Positions 42,731 through 52,201 of a DNA stretch of 54,538 bases are shown here, one piece after another. This stretch comes from an uncultured Bacteroidales bacterium (GTDB lineage: Bacteria; Bacteroidota; Bacteroidia; Bacteroidales; Muribaculaceae). Location of the stretch: the NCBI GenBank assembly GCA_946011725.1, contig CAMGBT010000008.1, positions 1 through 54,538 on the forward strand, written 5' to 3'. The position numbers were made by a program, and so were the translations under genes. The notes beneath the pieces were generated by a model that was not told where the DNA came from, made no database searches, and saw only the letters and a list, made by a program, of their open reading frames with translations. Position 1 is the first letter of the stretch; every line of letters starts with the position of its first letter.

Positions 42731-43249
42731 TTAGTATGTAATCAGGGAGGTTACGTCGACGCCTTCGGGGAGGTTTTGGCGACCACCGAGGGCGGAGATT
42801 TCGATGATAAAGTTGATATAGATTTTCTTGGGGTTGAAGCTCTTGACGAGATTGTAAGCGGCGAGCATGGTACCACCGGTGGCGAGTACGTCGTCGTGAA
42901 TTACCACGATGTCGTCTTCGGTGATGGCGTCGCGGTGCATTTCGATGGTGTCGGTGCCGTATTCTTTGGCATAGGATTGGCTGACGGTGTCGGCGGGGAG
43001 TTTGCCGGGTTTACGGGCGGGGACGAATCCGGCGCCAAGTTCGAAGGCGAGGATGGAGCCGCCGATGAATCCGCGGGATTCGATGCCAACGACTTTGGTG
43101 ACGCCTTTATCGCGGTAGAGTTGGGAGAGGTCCCAACCGATGATGTGGAGAGCGCGCGGGTCTTTGAAGGCGGTGGTGAGGTCCTTGAAGATGACGCCCT
43201 TGGTGGGGAAGTCGACCACGTCGCGGATTTTCGATTTGATGTATTCCAT
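42731..43249 (-). CDS. apt: adenine phosphoribosyltransferase
   Basis: The 172-residue enzyme shows FPTKGVIFKDLT at the N-terminus, VGIESRGFIGGSILAFELG and the PRPP-binding motif VVIHDDVLATGGTMLAA. It converts adenine and PRPP to AMP, salvaging purine. Length is standard. It lies 70 bases after mnmG, with a parS-like palindrome in that gap. Confidence 0.95.
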   Translation of the reverse strand: MEYIKSKIRDVVDFPTKGVIFKDLTTAFKDPRALHIIGWDLSQLYRDKGVTKVVGIESRGFIGGSILAFELGAGFVPARKPGKLPADTVSQSYAKEYGTDTIEMHRDAITEDDIVVIHDDVLATGGTMLAAYNLVKSFNPKKIYINFIIEISALGGRQNLPEGVDVTSLITY

Positions 43250-43299
43250 TATTCAGACTATGGTTAAGTGTTTGATTATTTGCTATTTGGGTGGTTAGC

Positions 43300-43315
43300 T
43301 GTTCCACGTGGAACA
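43300..43315. promoter_or_regulatory. parS-like 16-bp palindrome (ParB binding site)
   Basis: TGTTCCACGTGGAACA is a perfect palindrome and matches the bacterial chromosomal parS consensus (TGTTTCACGTGAAACA, with the well-known C/G variant). It lies 5 bases past the mnmG stop, in the gap before apt. parS sites recruit ParB for chromosome segregation and cluster around oriC, and mnmG (gidA) is often origin-proximal. No parA or parB is in the window. Confidence 0.8.
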
Positions 43316-43319
43316 CTGA

Positions 43320-45197
43320 TTAACGATTCATGAGTAGCAGCAGGATATTGGCATCGCTGGGCGAGACGCCGGGGATTCGGGAGGCTTGGCCCAGGGTTGA
43401 GGGGCGTTGCTTTTCGAGTTTTTGGCGCGCCTCGGTGCTGAGAGCTGTAACGGTGGAGTAGTCGATATCGTTCGGAATTTTTACATTCTCGAGGCGGTGA
43501 AGTTTCTCCACGTTGGCTTGTTCGCGTTCGATATATCCGCGATATTTGATCAAAATTTCGGCGGCTTCGACTATCTCTTCGCGGCGATTTTCCGGCAGGG
43601 AGGTTATCAACTGGGCGAGGTCGTCGATGCATTCGGCGAGCATTTCGATGGTGACGCCGGGACGGGCTACAAGGTCTACGGCTTTTTGCGTTTGCTGCAA
43701 GGGGGCGCTACCGATGCGCTCGAGCATCGATGCAACTTGCTGCGGCTTGACTGAGGTGGTTTGTAGCAGCTCCAAGATTTGGTCGCGAAGAAGGCGCTTT
43801 TCTTCCATCAATTGGAAGCGTTCGTCGGTGGCCAAACCGATGGCGTGGCCGCGAGGTGTGAGGCGCATGTCAGCATCATCTTGGCGAAGCAAGATGCGAT
43901 ATTCGGCACGCGAGGTGAACATTCGATACGGCTCGTCGACGCCCTTGGTAACGAGGTCGTCGATGAGTACGCCGATGTATGCTTCATCGCGTTGGAGCGT
44001 AAATTCGTCTTTGCCTTGCACGCGTAGGGCTGCGTTGACACCGGCGACCAACCCCTGTCCGGCGGCTTCCTCGTAGCCGGTGGTACCGTTGACTTGACCG
44101 GCGAAATAGAGGTTTCGCACGAGGCGCGTTTCGAGGGTATGATGCAGTTGGCGCGGGTCGAAGAAGTCGTATTCGATGGCGTAACCGGGTCGGTAGATTT
44201 GTACATCTTTGAGCGCCGGGATAGTGTGGAGTGCTTCGATTTGCACCATCATCGGGAGCGAGGAGGAAAAGCCGTTGAGGTAGAATTCTTGGGTGGTTTC
44301 ACCTTCAGGTTCGAGGAAAAGTTGGTGCTCGGTTTTGTCGGCGAAGGTCACAATCTTAGTCTCGATGGAGGGGCAATAGCGCGGACCGATGCTTTGGATT
44401 TGGCCGTTGAAAAGGGGTGAATCTTTCAGGCCGCTACGGAGCACATCGTGAGTGGCTTCGGAGGTGTAGACGGTGTAGCAATCTCGTTGTTTGAGCTGGC
44501 GGTGCACATCCGGCAGGAAGGAGAATTTGTGGAAATCATTGTCGCCGGTTTGGGGCGTAGCGTGCTCCCAATGGATGCTGCGGCCATCGATGCGCACAGG
44601 TGTGCCGGTCTTCATGCGGTCGGTGGTGAACCCGAGCGCTTTGAGTTGTTCGGTGATGCCATGGGCTGCCGGTTCGGAGATACGACCGCCTTGGAACATG
44701 GTGCGACCGATATGCATCAAGCCGTTGAGAAAGGTGCCGGCGGTGAGGACAACGGCTTTGGCGCGGAATTCGGCGCCTTCAACCGTGCGCACGCCTTCTA
44801 CGCGCATATCGTTGATAATCAGCTCGTTGACGTTGTCTTGCCACATATACAGGTTGGGCATATTCTCGAGCGTATCGCGCCACATTTGTGAGTATTTGGT
44901 GCGGTCGCTTTGCGCACGCGGACTCCACATGGCCTGACCCTTGCTGCGGTTGAGCAAGCGGAATTGAATGGCGGTGCGGTCGGTGATGATACCCATCAAA
45001 CCGCCGAGGGCATCTATTTCCCTGACAATCTGCCCCTTAGCAATGCCGCCGATGGCCGGATTGCAACTCATTTGGGCGATTTTGTGCATGTCGAGAGTGA
45101 TTAGAAGCGTTGACGCTCCCAATCGCGCGCTGGCGGCCGCGGCTTCACACCCGGCATGGCCGGCGCCAATCACAATCACATCATATTCAAATTTCAT
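43320..45197 (-). CDS. mnmG: tRNA uridine-5-carboxymethylaminomethyl modification enzyme MnmG
   Basis: The 625-residue protein has the FAD-binding motif VIVIGAGHAGCEAAAASARLG at the N-terminus, NPAIGGIAKGQIVREIDALG, and the C-terminal helical MnmE-binding region. With MnmE it modifies wobble uridines of several tRNAs. It follows ybeY by 16 bases. A parS-like site lies immediately after its stop. Confidence 0.96.
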   Translation of the reverse strand: MKFEYDVIVIGAGHAGCEAAAASARLGASTLLITLDMHKIAQMSCNPAIGGIAKGQIVREIDALGGLMGIITDRTAIQFRLLNRSKGQAMWSPRAQSDRTKYSQMWRDTLENMPNLYMWQDNVNELIINDMRVEGVRTVEGAEFRAKAVVLTAGTFLNGLMHIGRTMFQGGRISEPAAHGITEQLKALGFTTDRMKTGTPVRIDGRSIHWEHATPQTGDNDFHKFSFLPDVHRQLKQRDCYTVYTSEATHDVLRSGLKDSPLFNGQIQSIGPRYCPSIETKIVTFADKTEHQLFLEPEGETTQEFYLNGFSSSLPMMVQIEALHTIPALKDVQIYRPGYAIEYDFFDPRQLHHTLETRLVRNLYFAGQVNGTTGYEEAAGQGLVAGVNAALRVQGKDEFTLQRDEAYIGVLIDDLVTKGVDEPYRMFTSRAEYRILLRQDDADMRLTPRGHAIGLATDERFQLMEEKRLLRDQILELLQTTSVKPQQVASMLERIGSAPLQQTQKAVDLVARPGVTIEMLAECIDDLAQLITSLPENRREEIVEAAEILIKYRGYIEREQANVEKLHRLENVKIPNDIDYSTVTALSTEARQKLEKQRPSTLGQASRIPGVSPSDANILLLLMNR

Positions 45198-45213
45198 ACC
45201 TTAATATAATGTA

Positions 45214-45642
45214 TTAACAATCCAACATGGCAAGGGCGGCGTTCTCATGGGCTTCCATGATTTCGCGTTCGCCCGGGCCTTTGTCGTTGATGCCGCAGAG
45301 GTGGAGGACGCCGTGGATGACTACGCGGCGGAGTTCGCGTTCGTAGGGTTGACCAACCTGCTCGGCGTTGGTGGCAACGGTTTCGAGCGAGATGAACATG
45401 TCGCCGTTGATTTGGCGGCGGCGGGTGTTGTCGAAGGTGATGATGTCGGTGAAGTAGTCGTGTTGCAGGAACTGCCGATTCACCTCCAGAATTTTTTCAT
45501 CGCTGCAGAAGATATAACTGAGCGAGCCGACCACGCGATCGTGATCAGCGGCAACTCGTTCGATCCACTGCTCGAGCGCCGGCAGCGGCAACTCTTGCGG
45601 AAAATCTACGCCATCAGCGAGCCATTGGAAGTTTGCTTTCAT
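45214..45642 (-). CDS. ybeY: endoribonuclease YbeY
   Basis: The 142-residue protein has the N-terminal YIFCSDEKILEVNRQFLQHD segment, DIITFDN and the metal motif VVIHGVLHLCGINDKGPGE. In the classical HGxLHLxGyDH motif the third histidine is replaced here (GINDK), as in other Bacteroidetes members. YbeY acts in 16S rRNA 3'-end maturation and ribosome quality control. It is first in the ybeY-mnmG-apt-uvrC run. Confidence 0.9.
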   Translation of the reverse strand: MKANFQWLADGVDFPQELPLPALEQWIERVAADHDRVVGSLSYIFCSDEKILEVNRQFLQHDYFTDIITFDNTRRRQINGDMFISLETVATNAEQVGQPYERELRRVVIHGVLHLCGINDKGPGEREIMEAHENAALAMLDC

Positions 45643-45662
45643 TACAATTCAAAAATAACTTG

Positions 45663-45670
45663 CAAAGATA
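45663..45670 (-). promoter_or_regulatory. -7 element upstream of ybeY
   Basis: TATCTTTG on the minus strand, 20 bases before the ybeY start. A weak -33 match (ATTG near 45691-45694) gives a 20-base spacer. Confidence 0.5.
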
Positions 45671-45920
45671 GGAAATTTTCGCCACAAAACCAATACTTCG
45701 CAAAATTTTGCCAAAATTTTTCCGGATTGATGAAAAATTCCGACAAAAATTTGGGGCCTATTTTGGTATGATTCAGCACATTAACCGCAAAACAAGCCGC
45801 TGAGAATGGCCACGAAAGCCGTCGCTCGGGCAGGCGGGGGCAAAAAAACGGCCAAAATCAAGCATGCTTTTACGCAGCGCTGATGGCAAAAAGTCCCCTA
45901 CCCTACCCCGCTCAGCCGAC

Positions 45921-45946
45921 GCGCCGCTCGGCTTCCGCCTCGCCAC
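45921..45946 (+). repeat. GCTCGGCTTCCGCCTCGCC dispersed repeat, copy 3
   Basis: Identical over 26 bases to 38741-38766. It lies in the GC-rich block before the amylase promoter. Confidence 0.75.
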
Positions 45947-46000
45947 AGAAACACCCCGCGAACGGCTGCGCGGAAATTTTTGAAAATGTGGGCGGAAATT

Positions 46001-46030
46001 TTTGTGTGTCAGATTATTTTTGTAAATTTG
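46001..46030 (+). promoter_or_regulatory. Bacteroidetes-type promoter for the amylase
   Basis: TTTG (46001-46004), 18-base spacer, TAAATTTG (46023-46030), 40 bases before the start codon at 46071. Confidence 0.7.
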
Positions 46031-46070
46031 CAGAAATTTTAATACTTATCACTTATATCTAATTTTTACC

Positions 46071-49004
46071 ATGAACATCTTTACACGTCTCGTGTGCGGC
46101 GCGTTATTGGGTGCATCTGCTCTGAGTGCCTCTGCCGCTACCTTCGTGGGCGAACGTAGCGACTTCCGCGATGAAACGATCTACTTCGCCATCACCACCC
46201 GCTTCTATGACGGCGACCACTCCAACAACACTTACTGCTGGGATGGCGTCAAAAATGTCAACGACCCCGAATGGCGCGGCGACTTCAAAGGCTTGATCGC
46301 CAAGCTCGACTACATCAAAGCACTCGGCTTCACCGCCGTGTGGATTACACCGGTGGTGGAAAATGCTTCCGGCCTCGACTATCACGGCTACCACGCATTC
46401 AACTTCCAAAAGGTGGATCCCCGCTACGAAAGTGAGGACTGCAAATTCCAAGACCTCATCGACGCTGCCCACGCTCGCGGCATGAAAATCATCCTCGACA
46501 TCGTGCTCCAACACACCGGCAACTTCGGCGAAGAGCATCTCTGCCCCATGTTCGTGAAGGACTACACCAAGAACCTGTCGAACATCAACACTTCGATGCT
46601 GCTCCACCCCGAAACCCAGCTGCCCTCGAACTACTACAACCTGCCGGCGGGCCAGCAGTACAGCGCGCGCCTGTCGCTGATGAAGAACGTGGACGGTGTG
46701 AACCACGACGTGCACAACTATTGGCACCACTATGCCCACTTCAACTGGGACGATCCCTCGCGCTGGTGGGGCCAAATCGCCGGTGACTGCGTTGACCTCA
46801 ACACCGAGAACCCGGCCGTGTACAACTACATCATCGAGTGCTACGGCAAGTTCATCGAAATGGGTGTGGACGGCTTCCGCATCGACACCGGCGGCCACAT
46901 CGCTCGTCTGACCTTCAACAAAGCCTTCGTGCCCGGCCTGCTCGCCATCGCCGAAAAGCATAAAGACAAACGCGGCGGTGCACCGTTCTTCATGTACACC
47001 GAAGTCTGCGCCCGCTCGCAAGAGGTTATCTACCGCGGCCAGAACTACAACTGCTCGCCCTGCTTCTATACATGGAAGGAAGAGAAAGACTACGCATGGA
47101 GCGATGACCCCGCCGAATGGGAGAACGAAGTGGTAATGGAAGGCGAATACGGCAACGCTACCAATGCTAAATCCGTGCTGCAACAAGCCGAAGACTACCT
47201 CGGCCACGACTTCACCTTAGCCCGCTCCAACAACGCTTGGCTCGACGGCAACAACTACCGCACCGAAGACTACTCGCAATACTCCGGCCTGTCGGTAATC
47301 GACTTCCCCATGCACTGGCGCTTCCGTTCGGCATCCAACGCCTTCACCGTGCGCTCCCAGGACGACCTCTACAACGATGCTCGCTACAATGTGGTATACG
47401 TTGACTCACACGACTACGGCCCCGACGGCGCCGACGGCTTCCGCTACTCCTGGGGTATGGACAACTACGCCGAGAACATGTCGCTGATGTTCACCTTCCG
47501 CGGCATCCCCTGCCTCTACTACGGTTCTGAAATCGAATTCCGCGCCGGCTGCATTATCGACAAAGGCCCCATCGAAGCCCTCAAAGACACCGGTCGCGCT
47601 TACTTCGGCGGCTACATCGAAGGTTCGGTAAACGTGTCCGACTTCGCCCAATACTCCGGCGCCACCGGCAATATGGCCGCCACGCTTGCCAACCCCCTTT
47701 CGCTTCATATTCAGCGCCTTAACCAAATCCGCGCCGCCATTCCTGCGCTGCGCAAAGGCCAATACTCCTGCGACGGTTGCTCCGGCTCGATGAGCTTCAA
47801 ACGTCGCTATGTGGACGCCACCACCGACTCCTACGTGCTGGTGACCATCAGCGGCAGCTCCACATTCACCAACATCCTCAACGGCACCTACACCGACGCC
47901 ATCACCGGCGACGTGAAAGTGGTTACCAACAACACCCTCACCGCCGAATGCTCCGGCCAAGGCAACATGCGCATCTACGTGCTCACCACCGACAAGACTC
48001 CCGCCCCCGGCAAGATCGGCACCGATGGCAAGTACCTCTACGCTACCGCTCCCGTAATCGCTGACCAACCCGGCTACGATGGCAACGAAGAACCCGAAGA
48101 CACCGAAACCGTGCGCGACACCACCCCCGGCACCCCCGGCACCGGCGGCGGCTCCGTTGAAGAGCCCGAAACTCCCATCGAACCCTCGATGAGCGAAGGC
48201 GAACAAGCCGTGTTCTTCGAATCCACCCAAGGCTGGACCGCCGTGAACGCATGGATTTGGACCTCCGGCACCAACTACACCGGCGGCTCATGGCCCGGCC
48301 AAGCACTCGCTTACTTAGGCAACAACGTGTGGAAATGGTCATACAACGGCGAAGGCAAAATCGCTAACGCATTGGTAATCTTCAACAACGGCTCCACTCA
48401 AACCTCCAAAGACGGCTGGGAATACGTCAACGGCGGCTATTACAACGACAACGGTTACGTGAAGACCATCGAAGGCGCCGGCGTAATTCCCGACGAACCC
48501 ACCACCCCCACCGACCCGTCGACCTACACCGCTTTCTTCAACAACACCGTGGGCTGGAGCGTGCCCTATGTATACGCGTGGAACAAAGCCACCGGCAAGA
48601 CCTACTCCGGCTCGTGGCCCGGTAGCGCTATGGTCCTCGATTCCGAATCCGGCTACTACAAATTCACCTGCACCGTCACCGAAAATAATCCCGACATGAT
48701 GATTATCTTCAACAACAACGGCTCGCCCCAAACCGCCGACCTCACCTTCTACAACAATGGTGTGTACACCTTCGAAAGCGGCTTCACCGGCGAATACTTC
48801 AGCTCCGTGAGCGACCTGCAAGCGCTCAACCTGAAGGTATACGTAGCCAACGGCCAACTCGTGGTGATTTCGCCCGAGGCCGCATCGGTGAACTTGGTAC
48901 GTGTGGACGGCTCGGTAGAACGCCTCCAACTCCACATCGGCATCAACACCTTCGACCTCCCTCGCGGTTTCTACATCATAAACAACACCAAGGTAGTCCT
49001 CTAA
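46071..49004 (+). CDS. secreted GH13 alpha-amylase with two starch-binding modules
   Basis: The 977-residue protein has a signal peptide (MNIFTRLVCGALLGASALSASA) and a GH13 barrel: region I DIVLQH (143-148, Q in place of the usual N), region II GFRIDTGGH with nucleophile D272, region III YTEV with acid/base E311, and region IV VDSHD (444-448). After a Pro/Thr/Glu-rich linker there are two homologous starch-binding modules of the CBM26 kind (about 708-800 and 815-905), each with a WxxxxxWxW-type strand and SWPG. The C-terminal end (FDLPRGFYIINNTKVVL) looks like a diverged sorting tail. It should degrade starch or glycogen outside the cell. Confidence 0.9.
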   Translation: MNIFTRLVCGALLGASALSASAATFVGERSDFRDETIYFAITTRFYDGDHSNNTYCWDGVKNVNDPEWRGDFKGLIAKLDYIKALGFTAVWITPVVENASGLDYHGYHAFNFQKVDPRYESEDCKFQDLIDAAHARGMKIILDIVLQHTGNFGEEHLCPMFVKDYTKNLSNINTSMLLHPETQLPSNYYNLPAGQQYSARLSLMKNVDGVNHDVHNYWHHYAHFNWDDPSRWWGQIAGDCVDLNTENPAVYNYIIECYGKFIEMGVDGFRIDTGGHIARLTFNKAFVPGLLAIAEKHKDKRGGAPFFMYTEVCARSQEVIYRGQNYNCSPCFYTWKEEKDYAWSDDPAEWENEVVMEGEYGNATNAKSVLQQAEDYLGHDFTLARSNNAWLDGNNYRTEDYSQYSGLSVIDFPMHWRFRSASNAFTVRSQDDLYNDARYNVVYVDSHDYGPDGADGFRYSWGMDNYAENMSLMFTFRGIPCLYYGSEIEFRAGCIIDKGPIEALKDTGRAYFGGYIEGSVNVSDFAQYSGATGNMAATLANPLSLHIQRLNQIRAAIPALRKGQYSCDGCSGSMSFKRRYVDATTDSYVLVTISGSSTFTNILNGTYTDAITGDVKVVTNNTLTAECSGQGNMRIYVLTTDKTPAPGKIGTDGKYLYATAPVIADQPGYDGNEEPEDTETVRDTTPGTPGTGGGSVEEPETPIEPSMSEGEQAVFFESTQGWTAVNAWIWTSGTNYTGGSWPGQALAYLGNNVWKWSYNGEGKIANALVIFNNGSTQTSKDGWEYVNGGYYNDNGYVKTIEGAGVIPDEPTTPTDPSTYTAFFNNTVGWSVPYVYAWNKATGKTYSGSWPGSAMVLDSESGYYKFTCTVTENNPDMMIIFNNNGSPQTADLTFYNNGVYTFESGFTGEYFSSVSDLQALNLKVYVANGQLVVISPEAASVNLVRVDGSVERLQLHIGINTFDLPRGFYIINNTKVVL

Positions 49005-49027
49005 TAGAAGAATCCACCTAATAACCA

Positions 49028-49060
49028 AGGCGGCGACCCAAACGGGCCGCCGCCTAATTT
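49028..49060 (+). terminator. hairpin terminator after the amylase gene
   Basis: Stem AGGCGGCG / CGCCGCCT with a 12-base loop, followed by AATTTA, 23 bases after the amylase stop. The U-run is weak. Confidence 0.55.
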
Positions 49061-49070
49061 ATCAACATTT

Positions 49071-49110
49071 CGGACGAGCAAGAGCTCGAAGCAGGTGCAA
49101 AAAGGCATCC
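49071..49110 (-). repeat. dispersed intergenic repeat, copy 3
   Basis: On the minus strand it reads GGATGCCTTTTTGCACC, then CTTCGAGC and CTTGCTCG. Related to 31379-31417 and 38791-38832. Confidence 0.6.
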
Positions 49111-49121
49111 GCGCGAAAGCG

Positions 49122-49205
49122 GCGAACGAAGAAACGAAGCACTAAATAACGAATTGCTCAATAATAATAGTTCGTTATTTCGTTCTTCGTAGTTTCGTGA
49201 TTCGC
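49122..49205. repeat. imperfect inverted repeat rich in AACGAA/TTCGTT
   Basis: GCGAACGAAGAAACGAAG... at the left pairs, with short gaps, with ...CGTTATTTCGTTC and ATTCGC at the right. The two arms meet around ATAATAATA. Similar word usage occurs at 31640-31750 and 42666-42709. Confidence 0.55.
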
Positions 49206-49294
49206 TTTTTGCGTTTAGGTCGCAAGAAGGGAGCGGAGGTGAGTTGGTAGAATCGATGGCGAATTCTGTTAAATTTTTGCGAATTTCACTAATT

Positions 49295-49328
49295 TTTGTT
49301 GATATATCGAAAAAAGTTTGTAACTTTG
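49295..49328 (+). promoter_or_regulatory. Bacteroidetes-type promoter for the receptor operon
   Basis: TTTG (49295-49298), 22-base spacer, TAACTTTG (49321-49328), about 92 bases before the start at 49421. Confidence 0.65.
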
Positions 49329-49420
49329 GCGAATTATTGATAATGTGCATTATTCTGCAGTAATATCGTCTAAAAAAATCGTATAAAACAATAACAAAAT
49401 AATAACTAATTAACAATCTA

Positions 49421-52189
49421 ATGAGACTAAAACTGTTCTTAATCGCGCTGGTATCTGCAGTGTTGCAGATTTCGGCTCAAACCGCCACCGTTAACGGTTT
49501 GGTGGTTAGCAGCGCTTCGGGCAATCCGGTGAGCGGTGCGCAGGTGTCGCTGCAAAAGGCGGCCGCCGCATCCTTCACGAGTTTCAACGGCGACTTCCAG
49601 CTGAAGTCCACCCCCGGTAGCGACATCATTATCATCACCGCCGACGGCTTCGAAAGCCTTTCGTTCGACGTATCGCTTATGGCCGGTAGCAACGACTTAG
49701 GCCAAATCCGCATCAACCCCTCGGCTGATACAGATTTCTTCGGCAACAACGACGACCTCATCCTCGATGAATCTATCCTCGAAGATGAAGACGATAACAC
49801 ACAAGCCATCGCCGCTCTTACCGGTGCGAATGACGACATCTATTACAACACAGCCTCCTACAACTTCGGCCCAATGTACTTCCGCTATCGTGGCTATGAC
49901 TCTCAATATCAGGCCGTTTACATCAATGGCGTGCAGATGAATGACATGATTCGCGGTCGCTTCAACTTCTCTTCGCTCTTGGGCCTGACCTCGCGCGCAT
50001 TCCGCAACAAGACCACCGGCGTGGGCCTCGCTGCCAATAACTACGGCTTCGGCGACATCGGCGGCGCGGTGAACTACAACACCACCACCGACCTCTACGC
50101 CACCGGTTACAACGGCTCGCTGGCCTACACCAACTCCAACTACATGCTCCGCGGCATGCTCACCTATGCCTCCGGCCTCAACTCCAAAGGCTGGGCCATC
50201 ACCGTCAGCGGCATCGGCCGTTACGCTAAAGAAGGCGTGATTGAAGGTACTTTCTACAACTCCGGCGGCCTGTTCCTCTCCATCGAGAAGTACTTCAACG
50301 CCAACAACCAGCTGGTGCTCACCGCTTGGGGCGGCCCCACTCAACGCGCCACCGCCACCGGCACCTATCAAGAAGTGTACGACCTGCTCGACGACAACCT
50401 CTACAACCCCAACTGGGGCTGGTACCAAGGCAAGAAGCGTGCCGCTCGCATCACCGAAACCTACGACCCCACCGTGATGCTCAACTGGCTCTACAAGAAG
50501 GGCTCCACCTCCGTAAATACCGCTATTGCAAGCACTTACAACTACTACAACCGTTCGGCTCTCCAATACTACAAAGCCAACGACCCCAACCCCACTTACT
50601 ATCGTTACCTCCCCTCGTACTACTTGGACGACGACGGTAACCCCACCGAACAATCCGAGTACTACACCTGGCTCTGGCAAAACGACCAATCATTCTCGCA
50701 AATCAACTGGGACGACATCTACCAAATCAACCAAATAGGCAGCTATGCCAACAACAACCGCCCCTACGACCAACAAGAAGGTGCATCCTACATCCTTGAG
50801 AACCGTATCAACACCACCTTCAACCTCAAGTTCAACTCCTACGTAAACACCCGCATCAACAGCTTCATGTCGCTCCAAGGCGGTGTAGCATTCAACTACG
50901 CCAACTCGGCCAACTACAAGACCGTACGCGACCTGCTCGGCGGCCAATTCTGGATTGACATCGACCCCTTCTCCGACCGCGACATCACCCTCGCCCCCGA
51001 CAATCTGGTCAACGACTTCAACTACCCCGACCCCTACACCCATCGCGTGTATAAAGGCGACAAGTTCGGCTACGACTACAACATCATGGCCATCAATGCC
51101 AAAGCATGGTTGCAAAACACCATCACCCTACCCCGCTGGGATATCAACTACGGCTTCCAAGCATCGTTCACCCAATACCAACGCGAAGGCCACATGCGCA
51201 ACGGCCGCGCACCCCTCACCTCCTACGGCAAGGGCGGCTGGCAATCGTTCGACAACTTCGGCCTCAAACTCGGCGCCACCTACAAGCTCAACGGCCATAA
51301 CTACTTCACCGTCAACGCCAACTACGAAACCCGCGCCCCGCTTGCCGACAACATCTACCTCATGCCCCGCGTTAAGAACGACGTGGTGGAAGGTGTAACC
51401 AGCGAACGCATCCTCAGCGGTGACTTCCGCTACACTTGGAACTACCGCCGCTTCCGCGGTTCTATCTCCGCTTTCTACACCCAAAGCGCCAACGGCATCG
51501 AACGCACCGGCTTCTACGACGACCGTTACAACTCCTACACCTACTACGTGCTGGCCGGCGTCAAGAAAGAATACAAAGGCGTGGAACTCGGCATGGCTTA
51601 CAAGATTACTCCCTCTATCACAGCCACTTTCGCCGGTAACTACTCCCGCTTCCAATACAAGAACAACCCCCGCGGCACCCGCACCTTCGAAAACGGTCTG
51701 CACAACGACACCACTCAAACCGTTTACCTCAAGAACTACTACGTAGGCTCCACCCCGCAGTTCAGCGCCAACCTCGGTTTGGACTGGGCCGCTCCCGGCA
51801 TGTGGTTCTTCGGCATCAACGGCACCATCCAAGGCGACGCTTACGTAAACCTCTCGCCCGCTTACCACGAAGCTCTGCCCGACCTGTGGAAGCTCTACCC
51901 CAACCCCCAAGACCTCCAAGCCAAAATCGACGAGCTCTCCACTCAAGACAAGCTCAAAAACGCCTTTACCCTCAACATCTCAATCGGTAAAGTCATCTAC
52001 CTGAGCCGCTCCGCTTCGCTCAACCTCAACCTCAATATCAACAACGTGCTCAACAACCGCGACGTCGTTACATACGCCTACCAACAAGGCCGCATCGACA
52101 CCAGCGCTTACGACCGCGATAAATATCCCAACCGCTACACCTACGCACAAGGCGTGCGCGTGTTCTTCAATGCAGGTATCCGTTTCTAA
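49421..52189 (+). CDS. TonB-dependent receptor-like outer membrane protein
   Basis: The 922-residue protein has a signal peptide (MRLKLFLIALVSAVLQISAQ), a carboxypeptidase-like regulatory domain (ATVNGLVVSSASGNPVSGAQ, about 22-105), a plug-like region with YFRYRGYDSQYQAVYINGVQ, and a long beta-barrel ending in phenylalanine (NAGIRF) as outer membrane barrels do. There is no SusC-specific signature and no SusD partner follows. The next two genes, 12 bases apart each, encode DUF5689 lipoproteins; in other Bacteroidetes such sets are found with extracellular nucleases, so uptake of nucleic acid or nucleotide-derived material is a possible but unproven role. Confidence 0.85.
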   Translation: MRLKLFLIALVSAVLQISAQTATVNGLVVSSASGNPVSGAQVSLQKAAAASFTSFNGDFQLKSTPGSDIIIITADGFESLSFDVSLMAGSNDLGQIRINPSADTDFFGNNDDLILDESILEDEDDNTQAIAALTGANDDIYYNTASYNFGPMYFRYRGYDSQYQAVYINGVQMNDMIRGRFNFSSLLGLTSRAFRNKTTGVGLAANNYGFGDIGGAVNYNTTTDLYATGYNGSLAYTNSNYMLRGMLTYASGLNSKGWAITVSGIGRYAKEGVIEGTFYNSGGLFLSIEKYFNANNQLVLTAWGGPTQRATATGTYQEVYDLLDDNLYNPNWGWYQGKKRAARITETYDPTVMLNWLYKKGSTSVNTAIASTYNYYNRSALQYYKANDPNPTYYRYLPSYYLDDDGNPTEQSEYYTWLWQNDQSFSQINWDDIYQINQIGSYANNNRPYDQQEGASYILENRINTTFNLKFNSYVNTRINSFMSLQGGVAFNYANSANYKTVRDLLGGQFWIDIDPFSDRDITLAPDNLVNDFNYPDPYTHRVYKGDKFGYDYNIMAINAKAWLQNTITLPRWDINYGFQASFTQYQREGHMRNGRAPLTSYGKGGWQSFDNFGLKLGATYKLNGHNYFTVNANYETRAPLADNIYLMPRVKNDVVEGVTSERILSGDFRYTWNYRRFRGSISAFYTQSANGIERTGFYDDRYNSYTYYVLAGVKKEYKGVELGMAYKITPSITATFAGNYSRFQYKNNPRGTRTFENGLHNDTTQTVYLKNYYVGSTPQFSANLGLDWAAPGMWFFGINGTIQGDAYVNLSPAYHEALPDLWKLYPNPQDLQAKIDELSTQDKLKNAFTLNISIGKVIYLSRSASLNLNLNINNVLNNRDVVTYAYQQGRIDTSAYDRDKYPNRYTYAQGVRVFFNAGIRF

Positions 52190-52201
52190 TTCCCCGAAAT
52201 C

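Larger units (their letters stand above)
45643..46070. other. 428-base intergenic region between divergent ybeY and amylase genes
   Basis: No gene is recognised. It has the ybeY promoter element (45663), an AT-rich stretch, a GC-rich block with the third copy of the GCTCGGCTTCCGCCTCGCC repeat (45921-45946) and the amylase promoter (46001-46030). Confidence 0.75.
49005..49420. other. 416-base intergenic region between the amylase and receptor genes
   Basis: No gene is recognised. It contains the amylase terminator, a reverse-strand copy of the CGGAGCCTTTTTGCA repeat (49071-49110), an imperfect inverted repeat (49122-49205), and the receptor promoter (49295-49328). Confidence 0.75.

Noticed and set aside
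31379..49205. CRISPR array from the recurring intergenic repeats
   Set aside because: Copies are dispersed, imperfect and not regularly spaced, with no cas genes nearby.
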